From the IMG/VR virus record IMGVR_UViG_3300033150_000759, positions 1 to 42,158 of that record: 42,158 nucleotides of DNA; one strand, written 5' to 3'. Of this stretch, positions 1 to 6,889 are shown piece by piece. Every line of letters starts with the position of its first letter. The first letter of the stretch is position 1. Below the pieces are notes generated by a model that saw only the letters and a program-made list of their open reading frames with translations, searched no databases and was not told the origin of the DNA. A program made the position numbers and the translations under genes. Source of the DNA: a virus.

Positions 1-177
1 GCATGTTAAAATAGAATTATATGCAAAATTAAAAAAGAATAATCCTTTAGTCTCGTTATTAAAACAACATGGTTTTACATTTGCTGGAGGGCGTGGGAAA
101 GAGATACTTTTAAACCTCATCCGTTATTTAAAGTTGTTCCTGGAGAAATAGAAACTTGGGAGAAAATAAAAAAATGA
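1..177 (+). pseudogene. 3' part of an unidentified gene, apparently frameshifted
   Basis: A reading frame enters from the left edge (frame of base 2), looks coding (KNNPLVSLLKQHGFTFAGG) and ends at a TAG at 149-151. A coding-looking continuation lies in the frame of base 1, reading RDTFKPHPLFKVVPGEIETW and ending with TGA at 175-177. The switch would fall around 86-102, in a G/A-rich stretch. I read this as one gene broken by a single-base indel, or as a sequence error. The family is not recognised. The 5' end is outside the window. Confidence 0.4.
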
Positions 178-300
178 ATGAGAGTAATATATTATAATGG
201 TGAAAAATTACCTTTTGCTAAATGGACTAAAAGACTTATCCCAAAATGGATAGAAAGAAAGAAAGAAGGAATAAATAATGCAGGTAAGATTACATTATGA
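178..300 (+). CDS. Small hypothetical protein (40 aa)
   Basis: ATG directly follows the preceding TGA. The product is a basic 40-residue peptide with several aromatic residues (starts MRVIYYNGEK, then KWTKRLIPKW). The nearest purine-rich site lies about 14 bases upstream, so the start is uncertain. The last 23 bases overlap the next small ORF. No family recognised. Confidence 0.35.
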   Translation: MRVIYYNGEKLPFAKWTKRLIPKWIERKKEGINNAGKITL

Positions 301-385
301 AACTAAAAATGGACAAAAGAAAGTAACAATTAAAAAAATGACAGTAAAGCAAGCAAGAAAATTATATAAAGAAGAATTAAAATAA
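278..385 (+). CDS. Small hypothetical protein (35 aa)
   Basis: The ATG at 278 has a good AGAAGGA site 6-12 bases upstream. The product is short and basic (MQVRLHYETKNGQKK, then VKQARKLYKEELK) and resembles the short beta-strand-plus-helix peptides common between phage genes. It ends at a TAA at 383-385. The same frame stays open and coding-looking for another 32 codons (see the next entry). Confidence 0.45.
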   Translation: MQVRLHYETKNGQKKVTIKKMTVKQARKLYKEELK

Positions 386-484
386 AACGATAAGATTATA
401 TTTGTTTATTTAACAGCTTGGGGGGAATGGCGAGAATATTGTTATTGTGTTTTAAAAGATACAAGGGAGAAAATTAATGAGTAA
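386..484 (+). pseudogene. Coding-looking segment without a start codon, in frame with the upstream ORF
   Basis: Directly after the TAA at 383-385 the same frame encodes KIIFVYLTAWGEWREYCYCV and LKDTREKINE before a TAA at 482-484, overlapping the start of the RuvB-like gene. It has no ATG, GTG or TTG at its 5' end and no ribosome site of its own. Either the gene lost its start, or the upstream TAA is a nonsense mutation, read-through site or sequence error. The family is unknown, and the coding character is judged by eye only. Confidence 0.35.
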
Positions 485-1562
485 TTTTTTAGAACTATTA
501 GATATATTTGGATTTTTTGACAGGAAGAAATTACCTAAAATGCCTAAAGATTTTAAACCTGTAGGTGAATTTAATCCTGTTACACTTGATGTTAAAAAAA
601 TGCCAGACGAAATTATTATCAAAAAACCGCATTTTAATACAGACGCTATTCAAAGTTACGATAAAGAAACAAAGAAATTTATATATAGACCACAAACATT
701 GGAAGAATATATAGGACAAGCAAAAGCAAAAGAACTAATTAAGCTTAACGTTAAGAAGATTAAAGAACTTAGAGCGGTGCATTTTTTAATAAGCGGAGAT
801 AAAGGACACGGTAAAACTACAGTTGCTCATATTATAAAAAATTTATTGGATGCGGAAATGATAGAACGAATCGCTTCTCAGTTGTCTGACCCTAATCAAT
901 TAATAGAAATTATTAATACTATTAATAATTCAAAGAAATATCCTATATTATTCTTAGATGAAGTGCATAATTTAACAGTTGATTTAGCTGAGATGCTCTA
1001 TCCGATTATGGAAGACTTTAAAGTGGCAAGTAAATTAGTAAAGCCTTTTTCTTTAATTGGAGCAACTACTGAAAAGAATCTCCTGGTTAAGAATTGTCCT
1101 CCATTTGTAGATAGATTTCAGGTACAAATAGAATTAGAACATTATACTGCAAATAATATTATCGAAATTATAAAACAATATCATAAACAATTATATCCCG
1201 ATTATCATATTTCTGATAAAACATTTAATATTATTGCACAAAATTGTAAGTTTACTCCCAGAATTGCAATAACTTTACTTGAAGATAGCCTAATAGAACA
1301 AAATATTCAAAAAGTTTTGCAGTATCATAGAATTGTGAAACAAGGACTAACTGAAACTGACGTAAAAATTATTATGGCACTAAAAAAGAATGTAAAACCT
1401 ATGGGAGAAGAAGCTATATCTCAGATTGTAGGAGTGAGTAGAGCAGATTATAGAACTGTCTATGAACCATTTTTAGTTAAGCAAGGTTATGTTATCCGAA
1501 CTACAAGAGGACGAATGATTGGACATAATGCTGACCAACTATTACAAGGATTAAAAATATAG
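477..1562 (+). CDS. ruvB: RuvB-like Holliday junction branch-migration ATPase
   Basis: AAA+ motor related to RuvB, which drives branch migration at Holliday junctions. Visible motifs are a Walker A GDKGHGKTT at residues 107-115, a Walker B ILFLDEVH ending near residue 164, and a sensor-1 GATT at 195-198. A DRF at 212-214 carries the likely arginine finger. The C-terminal winged helix has the RuvB-type YEPFLVKQGYVIRTTRGR. At 361 aa it is slightly longer than bacterial RuvB, mainly through an N-terminal extension of about 70 residues that I do not recognise. The start has AGGGAGA upstream. No RuvA is seen in the window, but a RuvC-like resolvase lies at 24336, so phage-encoded junction processing is likely. 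Family assignment is secure; how it is loaded without RuvA is unknown. Confidence 0.9.
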   Translation: MSNFLELLDIFGFFDRKKLPKMPKDFKPVGEFNPVTLDVKKMPDEIIIKKPHFNTDAIQSYDKETKKFIYRPQTLEEYIGQAKAKELIKLNVKKIKELRAVHFLISGDKGHGKTTVAHIIKNLLDAEMIERIASQLSDPNQLIEIINTINNSKKYPILFLDEVHNLTVDLAEMLYPIMEDFKVASKLVKPFSLIGATTEKNLLVKNCPPFVDRFQVQIELEHYTANNIIEIIKQYHKQLYPDYHISDKTFNIIAQNCKFTPRIAITLLEDSLIEQNIQKVLQYHRIVKQGLTETDVKIIMALKKNVKPMGEEAISQIVGVSRADYRTVYEPFLVKQGYVIRTTRGRMIGHNADQLLQGLKI

Positions 1563-1581
1563 AATAGAGAGGATGTTAAGA

Positions 1582-2049
1582 ATGAATAGCAAATATCAAG
1601 CAGAACTAAGAAAATTACAGAAAAAATTACAACAAGAAAAAAAGAACATTACTATCGAATTAATTAATTATTATTTTGCTAAATATCATGTAACTAATGA
1701 GTGTTCTTATATTAGAGCAAAAAAGGCAGGATTGGTTTGGGTTGATTTATTAAATTGGTTTGGTAAAAATTATTTTCAGCAGATTGAACGATTTAATTTT
1801 AAAGAAGCAATTAAGCGAGCGAACAAAGATTTAGAGAAATTAAGGACAAATTTATATATGCAATGGGAACGTGGAGAATTTAAGGAAGAAATAAAAGCAC
1901 TGGATATAAAACGAGCTAAATTAGAAAAGAAAGGAAAAGAATTATCTTATATACAAGAATTAAAATACGAATTTTTAGTAGAGTATCAGAATTATAGGCA
2001 AGAAAATAAAATCTATATTAAGAGAGATTTAGGGATTAAGGAGTGGTAA
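1582..2049 (+). CDS. Hypothetical coiled-coil protein (155 aa)
   Basis: Lysine/glutamate-rich protein with predicted long helices at both ends (KYQAELRKLQKKLQQEKKN near the N-terminus). A central aromatic part contains WVDLLNWFGKNYFQ. An ATG at 1573 directly abuts the AGAGAGG site and leaves no spacing, so I chose the ATG at 1582, nine bases downstream of it. It follows the RuvB-like gene by about 20 bases, probably in the same transcript. No family recognised. Confidence 0.7.
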   Translation: MNSKYQAELRKLQKKLQQEKKNITIELINYYFAKYHVTNECSYIRAKKAGLVWVDLLNWFGKNYFQQIERFNFKEAIKRANKDLEKLRTNLYMQWERGEFKEEIKALDIKRAKLEKKGKELSYIQELKYEFLVEYQNYRQENKIYIKRDLGIKEW

Positions 2050-2051
2050 CT

Positions 2052-2168
2052 ATGAAAATTAAATACGAAGCGTTAATTCAAGAACATTTAAAAGAGAAAC
2101 ATTTTACAGAAGAAGACAGGGCAGAACTTCAGAATAAAATTGATGAAATTAGAGAACTTAAAAAATAA
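2052..2168 (+). CDS. Small hypothetical protein (38 aa), possibly the N-terminal part of a broken gene
   Basis: Starts MKIKYEALIQ two bases after the previous stop, using the tail GGAGTGGTAAC as a ribosome site. It is highly charged and helical. It ends at a TAA at 2166-2168, after which the same frame continues open and coding-like to 2315. It may be an independent small protein or the front of an interrupted one. Confidence 0.45.
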   Translation: MKIKYEALIQEHLKEKHFTEEDRAELQNKIDEIRELKK

Positions 2169-2315
2169 GTTAGTCCAGGAATTTCTTATAATTATGCACA
2201 TAATTTAATAGGATTTATTTTACGTGATATTGCAAATACATACGGAAAGTCATTAGCTAATCAAATACTTCGTGATGAAGGATTAAAAAAACTTGGATGG
2301 AGTGAAGAAAAATGA
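2169..2315 (+). pseudogene. Start-less coding segment upstream of the integrase, in frame with the upstream ORF
   Basis: 48 codons read VSPGISYNYAHNLIGFILRD and then GKSLANQILRDEGLKKLGW, ending with TGA at 2313-2315. This style (short helices, ending LKKLGW plus an acidic tail) resembles small phage proteins. The frame contains no ATG, GTG or TTG and begins immediately after an in-frame TAA. The most economical readings are loss of the 5' end or a nonsense mutation joining it to the 38-codon ORF upstream. The TGA overlaps the integrase ATG at 2312. Confidence 0.5.
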
Positions 2316-3154
2316 ATCAAATAGTTGCCGATTTTAAGAATTGGTTAGTATTGAATGGATATTCATCTGATATTTATTCAAAGGTGATTAGACCATTTGT
2401 AGAATATTTATATAAGATTAATAGTATTAATATTAATACTATATATAATATTAATAATGCTATTAATAGCAAAGCTATTAATAGCTATGTCTTTCGCTTG
2501 AAAGCCAATAACTATAAAGAAGAATATATTAATCTTCAAATAAAAGCTATTAATAGTTTTCTTAAATATTTAAATTTAGATATAAATACACCAAAATTGC
2601 TTAAGACAAAGAAGAAACTACCAGATGCAATTACTTTGGAATTTTTAGAGAAAGAATTAATTTCAAATTTGGATATTAATTTTTCTAACCCATTGAAAAT
2701 AAAAGCATTGCTTTATACTATGTTTTTTATTGGAGCACGCAAGAGTGAAATGTATACTTTAAAACGGGAAGATTTTGATTTCAAGAATCAAGTAGTAAAA
2801 ATCTATGGCAAAAAAACGAAAACTGAACGCTTAGTTTTTATTCCTAAGAGATTAATTCGTATTTTAAAAGAGTATTTTATTGTAGAACCAGAGAAGACCA
2901 ATGCGTTTAATTTAGGTGCAGGTGGGTTAGATTATATTTTTCAAGTATTAAAACCGAATTATCCTGATATAAACTTAAGACCTCATTTAATGAGACATAG
3001 TTTTGCTACACATCTTTTGCTTAAAGGATTTCCATTGCCTGATATAATGGATATGCTTGGACATTCTAACATTGCTACAACAATGCGATATTTAGGTTTA
3101 AAGAATAAGAGTAAAGAGGCAAGGGATAAATATAACGAAAGGATAGAAAATTAA
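2312..3154 (+). CDS. Tyrosine recombinase / integrase
   Basis: 280-residue site-specific recombinase of the XerC/XerD-lambda integrase class. The catalytic set is visible: Arg143 in GARKSEMYTL, His225 and Arg228 in HLMRHSFATH, His251 in LGHSNIATT and the tyrosine nucleophile Tyr260. The first 100 residues form the SAM-like core-binding domain. They include an Ile/Asn-rich stretch (residues about 35-58) whose DNA is full of palindromes (2421-2486). The size and compact C-terminus fit Xer-type enzymes. It could integrate the phage, resolve genome multimers or act at host dif. No attachment site is identified. Confidence 0.9.
   Translation: MNQIVADFKNWLVLNGYSSDIYSKVIRPFVEYLYKINSININTIYNINNAINSKAINSYVFRLKANNYKEEYINLQIKAINSFLKYLNLDINTPKLLKTKKKLPDAITLEFLEKELISNLDINFSNPLKIKALLYTMFFIGARKSEMYTLKREDFDFKNQVVKIYGKKTKTERLVFIPKRLIRILKEYFIVEPEKTNAFNLGAGGLDYIFQVLKPNYPDINLRPHLMRHSFATHLLLKGFPLPDIMDMLGHSNIATTMRYLGLKNKSKEARDKYNERIEN
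2421..2486. repeat. Cluster of three perfect palindromes inside the integrase gene
   Basis: 2421-2442 is a perfect 22-bp palindrome (ATAGTATTAATATTAATACT plus AT). It is followed by two 14-bp palindromes, TGCTATTAATAGCA at 2458-2471 and AGCTATTAATAGCT at 2473-2486, one base apart. They lie in codons for an Ile-Asn-rich segment. ATTAAT is itself palindromic, so codon repetition explains part of the symmetry. The matching flanking bases go beyond what repetition alone gives. Confidence 0.6.
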
Positions 3155-3330
3155 TGAGAATATTTACACTTCTTTTACGTGGATTTGATTTTGCAATAAT
3201 TGTATTTTGTATTTGGTTTATTGGGGGATTAATACATTTAACATATCATTATTTTCTTGAATGGATGGCAGTAAAAATTCTTAAATTTATAGGCAAGAAT
3301 CAAACTAAGAAAGGAGACGACAATGAATAA
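3154..3330 (+). CDS. Small membrane protein (58 aa)
   Basis: The ATG overlaps the integrase TAA by one base. The product begins MRIFTLLLRG and has a strongly hydrophobic segment at about residues 11-30 (FAIIVFCIWFIGGLI), then an amphipathic part and a polar tail ending DDNE. One transmembrane helix is likely, possibly two. It overlaps the next membrane protein gene by 8 bases, so the two are probably translated together. Function unknown. Confidence 0.65.
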   Translation: MRIFTLLLRGFDFAIIVFCIWFIGGLIHLTYHYFLEWMAVKILKFIGKNQTKKGDDNE

Positions 3331-4027
3331 TTTATATGCAATTTTGTTAGTTGTTCTTGGAGCGATTGTTTGGGCTTGGAGAGGTTGGAGTGAACCGAAG
3401 TTAAGTAATTATGTAAAAGCATTTATTTCTTCTTTGATTATGATAGGAGCAGTTGTTATTAATTATAATGCACCAGGATTAATAACTATTAATACTTTGG
3501 GTGCTATTATCGTATTAACATTACTGGAAGGTCTTTTAGGATATGGAGACGCTACATCTGAGTTGAATTGTGAATATAGCAGGTCTGGAACGACTGTAGA
3601 TTTTGATACAACATTTGATACAACAAAGGAAGGTCAGGAAAATAAAAGTATATATTTTGATATGGGATTGGCTGTACAAGGTTTGCATAAAGAATATAAA
3701 GAATTATGGACTTATTTAGGATTGATTTCATTATGTTATTCATTACTACCTTTTTTAGTAATGTTTCCATATTTAAGCCCGATATGTTATTTAGTAGTCT
3801 CTTTGGTTGGAGCAATAGGTTTTCCGTTTGGCAAATTTGCAGATATTTATGTTCAAAAAAATAAGAAAAATACCAAACATTTTGTAGCAAAAATTAATAA
3901 ATTTATTATAGCTAAGTTACATATTCTTAGTGGATTAGACTCATGGAAAGTAGCTGAAGCTATAATAGGAGCAGTAATTATATTGTCATGGATAATAGGA
4001 ATAATTATCGCAAGAATTTTAGTATAA
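3323..4027 (+). CDS. Multi-pass membrane protein of unknown function
   Basis: 234 residues with hydrophobic segments near residues 3-18, 33-52, 55-72, 128-165 and 211-233. A polar insert at about 73-125 contains a TTVDFDTTFDTT motif. The start has AAGGAG upstream. The topology suggests about five or six transmembrane helices with a polar loop. No transporter, holin or exclusion family is recognised. It is coupled to the small membrane protein before it and is the last gene before a consensus promoter. Confidence 0.7.
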   Translation: MNNLYAILLVVLGAIVWAWRGWSEPKLSNYVKAFISSLIMIGAVVINYNAPGLITINTLGAIIVLTLLEGLLGYGDATSELNCEYSRSGTTVDFDTTFDTTKEGQENKSIYFDMGLAVQGLHKEYKELWTYLGLISLCYSLLPFLVMFPYLSPICYLVVSLVGAIGFPFGKFADIYVQKNKKNTKHFVAKINKFIIAKLHILSGLDSWKVAEAIIGAVIILSWIIGIIIARILV

Positions 4028-4032
4028 ACCCC

Positions 4033-4062
4033 TTGACAGACGTAACATTAATATGATATAAT
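4033..4062 (+). promoter_or_regulatory. Consensus sigma-70 promoter with extended -10 (copy 1)
   Basis: TTGACA at 4033-4038, an 18-base spacer and TATAAT at 4057-4062 preceded by TGA, making an extended -10. A transcript would start near 4069 and read the + strand genes from 4083. The copies at 13181 and 28979 share the -35 hexamer, the following GA, the 18-base spacer and the TGN extension. Confidence 0.85.
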
Positions 4063-4082
4063 TATAACAGCAGAAGAAAAAG

Positions 4083-4324
4083 ATGAAAATAGCTAACCTT
4101 CCAGATATGGAACGCAAAGTAATGAGAGCAATAATCAAAGCATGGATATTTAAGAATGGAAAAAATATTCCTACGGATATAGGACTTGAACAAAGATGTG
4201 AAGTAGTTGAACAATTATTAGATAATTAGATAAAGGATTAGCACAGGTTATTTATTATGAAAATGAAGGAACTTATAATATTCACGTAACTGAACAAGGC
4301 AGAAAAGTTATAGAAGGAAAATAA
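4083..4324 (+). pseudogene. Frameshifted small protein, possibly winged-helix
   Basis: The first 48 codons (MKIANLPDMERKVMRAIIKA onward to EVVEQLLDN) end at TAG 4227-4229. The -1 frame beginning TTA at 4226 continues LDKGLAQVIYY, then GTYNIHVTEQGRKVIEGK to TAA at 4322-4324. Joined, the two halves give about 80 residues with the helix-helix-beta-hairpin pattern of a small winged-helix DNA-binding protein (inference). One missing base near 4225 explains the break. The local sequence is not a canonical slippery heptamer, so I favour mutation or sequence error over programmed frameshifting. It is the first gene after promoter copy 1. Confidence 0.55.
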
Positions 4325-4326
4325 AA

Positions 4327-4713
4327 ATGATTAAAGGCACAGAAATTTTATTGACAAAAGAATCATTATTAGCAAATGGAATAGAATTTTCAGATGATAG
4401 TCTTAAAAAAATAGCAGAAAATTCTAAAGACTTGGAATATGAACTTTATGCGAGTAATGGACAAGTTGGCAAGCTTTATAATATTAGATACGAAGAAGGT
4501 AAAGGTATAGTTGCGGACTTTGAAATAATTTATAAGCCAATAGTCAATCTTACGATAAATAATAGAATAGTATTGCCTAATAATAATGTATTAATAACTG
4601 ACGCAAAAATAGAAGAAGCTTATTTAATGATACCAAAAAGCGAAGCACGAAAAATGAAACCAAGACCCACAAAGAAAGACAAGAAGAATGAGCAAGGAAA
4701 ATCAAAAGAATAA
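4327..4713 (+). CDS. Hypothetical protein (128 aa)
   Basis: Mixed alpha/beta protein starting MIKGTEILLTKESL with a lysine-rich tail (RPTKKDKKNEQGKSKE) that looks disordered. GAAGGAAAATAAAA upstream serves as the ribosome site. The end overlaps the next gene by 26 bases. No family recognised; it is in the transcript driven by the promoter at 4033. Confidence 0.65.
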   Translation: MIKGTEILLTKESLLANGIEFSDDSLKKIAENSKDLEYELYASNGQVGKLYNIRYEEGKGIVADFEIIYKPIVNLTINNRIVLPNNNVLITDAKIEEAYLMIPKSEARKMKPRPTKKDKKNEQGKSKE

Positions 4714-4975
4714 ATTCAAGAATCATTTATTTGCTATTAATATAGATACTTACTTAGAAATAATAGAATTGGCTAAGAAGCATGGGAAAAAACCTGGCGA
4801 TAGTATGCAAGAAGAATTTATAGAAGTAATAAAAAAGAAAAAAGCTAAGTATTTAGGTGGAACGAATAAAGATAAGGATTTGCTTACTGGAGACCTGAGA
4901 GAAGAAGGTTTACGAATATTAAATTTAGATGAATTGCAAAGAAAGAAGGATAACAATGGCAAAAGGAAACAATAG
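4688..4975 (+). CDS. Hypothetical basic protein (95 aa)
   Basis: Lysine-rich, mostly helical protein that starts inside the 3' end of the preceding gene and ends inside the next. A middle part reads INIDTYLEIIELAKKHGKK; a low-complexity KKKKAK stretch follows. The nested arrangement suggests coupled translation. No family recognised. Confidence 0.6.
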   Translation: MSKENQKNKFKNHLFAINIDTYLEIIELAKKHGKKPGDSMQEEFIEVIKKKKAKYLGGTNKDKDLLTGDLREEGLRILNLDELQRKKDNNGKRKQ

Positions 4976-5255
4976 AAAAAGAGAGATAAATAAAAAATTA
5001 GTTATTGTTCTTTCAAATGTTGAACTTAGTCAAAAATTAAGACAACATATCTATGAATTTATTAATGCTTATAATTGGATGATGTCACTTGGCGTAAGCC
5101 CTAAAATATTATCATTTTTTAAAGTAGGATATGATAAGCTTATTGAAGAATTCAAAGGAGCAAGAGATTATATTGTAAGCGAAAAAGAAAGAAAAGAATT
5201 TTTGAAATTAATGCGAAAAAATTTCTTAAAAGATAATGGAAAAGATAAGAAATGA
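4956..5255 (+). CDS. Hypothetical helical protein (99 aa)
   Basis: The ATG at 4956 (MAKGNNRKRE) has GAAAGAAGG seven bases upstream. It is preferred over an ATG nine codons earlier that lacks a site. The protein is basic and helical (VELSQKLRQHIYEFINAYNW) and ends in charged residues. It overlaps the next gene by four bases (ATGA). Function unknown. Confidence 0.6.
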   Translation: MAKGNNRKREINKKLVIVLSNVELSQKLRQHIYEFINAYNWMMSLGVSPKILSFFKVGYDKLIEEFKGARDYIVSEKERKEFLKLMRKNFLKDNGKDKK

Positions 5256-5551
5256 TTATTCATACTTATGACCCTAAAAAACGAAAACAAGTAGTAGCAG
5301 GCGAGCTTATTGGAAATTATTTTATGAAAACAATTGGCAAAGACCATTTCATGATAAAAGAAAAAGGGTTTGGAATTCAGGAAGATGTTTTACAAACTTT
5401 ACAAGAAGCAGGGTGTGAAAGAATAATAGTTAAAACTAAAAAATTTATATATGGCACTTCATTAGAAAATTGGATGAAACAACCAATCAGAAATTATGGT
5501 CACGGTAAACAAAAATTTATATCAGTTAAAAAGTTGGAGGTTTTAAGATGA
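5252..5551 (+). CDS. Hypothetical protein (99 aa)
   Basis: Begins MIIHTYDPKKRKQVVAGELI and looks like a compact beta-rich fold with a helix (EDVLQTLQEAGCERIIVKTK). An ATGA overlap with the gene upstream and a four-base overlap with the gene downstream indicate tightly coupled translation. No known family recognised. Confidence 0.65.
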   Translation: MIIHTYDPKKRKQVVAGELIGNYFMKTIGKDHFMIKEKGFGIQEDVLQTLQEAGCERIIVKTKKFIYGTSLENWMKQPIRNYGHGKQKFISVKKLEVLR

Positions 5552-6471
5552 ATAAGAAAATAGTTAATTCTATATTATGTAAGAAGCATGATGATTTTGT
5601 TAAAAGCATTGAAGATGAAAAAGTGCGTAAATTAGTAGATAAGAATTCTATAATTACAGGGGGAGCAATAGTATCTTTATTGCTTAACGAAAAGATTAAT
5701 GATTATGATTATTATTTTATTAATAAAGAAACTGCTCTGGCAGTTGCTCATTATTATATTCAGAAATTCAAGGAGCGAACAGACAATGTTAGCAAGAAGG
5801 TTAATATATATGTGGAAGAAAGAGAAGACAGAATTAAGGTAATTGTTAAATCTGCTGGTATAGCAAAAGAAGGAGAAGATAATGGTGGTTATCAATATTT
5901 TGAAACCAGACCTACAGATGAAGGAATGGACTTTGTAGAGTCAGTAACTAATCTGGATGAAATTCCTGCGGAAGAAGTAGAAAAAGATAAACCTAAATAT
6001 AGACCAGTTTTTATGACAAGCAATGCAATTACTTTATCTAATCATGTACAGCTTGTATTAAGATTTTATGGGAATCCCGAAGAAATACATAAAAATTATG
6101 ATTTTGTACATTGTACGAATTATTGGTTATCAAGTGAACGCAAACTTTATTTGAAACAAGAAGCATTAGAATCTATCCTGGCAAGACAGCTTTATTATGT
6201 TGGTTCTCTTTATCCTGTTGCTTCTATTATGAGAACACGCAAGTTTATTAAAAGAGGATGGCATATAAATGCTGGTCAATATATTAAGATGTGTTTTCAA
6301 GTTAGTCAATTAGATTTAACTAATATAGAAGTATTAGAAGACCAATTAACTGGTGTAGATAATGCTTATTTTTATCAGGTTATTGAATGGTTTAAAAAGA
6401 AAAAAACAGAGGATGAAAACTTTGAAATATCACTTCCATATATTGTGAGTATAATAGATAGAATATTTTAA
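5548..6471 (+). CDS. Nucleotidyltransferase-fold protein (Pol beta superfamily)
   Basis: 307 residues. The N-terminal third carries the nucleotidyltransferase signature: GG at residues 38-39 in TGGAIVSLLL, followed by NDYDYYF with acidic residues Asp52 and Asp54. This is the pattern of CCA-adding and poly(A) polymerases, which transfer nucleotides to RNA ends or other acceptors. The remainder is longer and not recognised, so the substrate is unknown. An AAAAGTTGGAGG site precedes the start. With the RNA ligase at 10065 and a second nucleotidyltransferase at 28311 it could belong to an RNA-end metabolism set (inference). Confidence 0.7.
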   Translation: MNKKIVNSILCKKHDDFVKSIEDEKVRKLVDKNSIITGGAIVSLLLNEKINDYDYYFINKETALAVAHYYIQKFKERTDNVSKKVNIYVEEREDRIKVIVKSAGIAKEGEDNGGYQYFETRPTDEGMDFVESVTNLDEIPAEEVEKDKPKYRPVFMTSNAITLSNHVQLVLRFYGNPEEIHKNYDFVHCTNYWLSSERKLYLKQEALESILARQLYYVGSLYPVASIMRTRKFIKRGWHINAGQYIKMCFQVSQLDLTNIEVLEDQLTGVDNAYFYQVIEWFKKKKTEDENFEISLPYIVSIIDRIF

Positions 6472-6481
6472 GGAGGATATT

Positions 6482-6889
6482 ATGCACAGTTGGGGCGATA
6501 AAAATGTTGATTGGAAAGGTATTGACAATGCAATGATGATGATTGTCAAGGAATTAAAAAAATATAGAATTTGTATCAGACAATATAAAGAAAAGTTTGG
6601 TACAGTTAGAATTTATTGCTCATTAGGTTGGTATTGTTTACGTGATATAACACATCCTGGTCATGCAAGACATTATAATACAAAATGGCTAAGATATTTA
6701 GATATTTATTACGTACCAAAATTAATGAAATTTGTTAATTATATTGTATTGCCAATACACAAAAAAGTATATCGAAATGCGTATAAAAAAGCTTGTGATA
6801 AGTATCCGCATTTGAAAGAAGAAATTTGTTGCATGGCAGATTATGTTGATTTGTTAGATTTTTATAAATCTCCCTGGAGGAAAGTATGA
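6482..6889 (+). CDS. Hypothetical phage protein (135 aa)
   Basis: Aromatic and cysteine-containing protein beginning MHSWGDKNVDWKG, with a KYRICIRQYKEKFGTVRIYC segment. Similar KEKFG-(V/L)R-(F/I)Y segments occur in small phage proteins of unknown role. AAGGAGG lies 6 bases before the ATG. It shares four bases with the next gene. Confidence 0.65.
   Translation: MHSWGDKNVDWKGIDNAMMMIVKELKKYRICIRQYKEKFGTVRIYCSLGWYCLRDITHPGHARHYNTKWLRYLDIYYVPKLMKFVNYIVLPIHKKVYRNAYKKACDKYPHLKEEICCMADYVDLLDFYKSPWRKV

Noticed and set aside
427-477. 16-codon ORF beginning ATG at 427
   Set aside because: Too short, and it overlaps the more coding-like frame ending at 484.
531-719. Open frames on the minus strand here and at many other places (for example 3552-3890, 7096-7476, 9029-9388, 17464-17760)
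   Set aside because: They lie antisense to well-supported genes, have no ribosome sites, and give Ile/Phe/Leu-rich translations as expected from AT-rich antisense sequence.
2166-2168. Genome-wide reassignment of TAA to a sense codon
   Set aside because: Intact genes such as recA, the tyrosine recombinase, polB and the transporter end at normal places using TAA, TAG or TGA, with downstream genes overlapping those stops.
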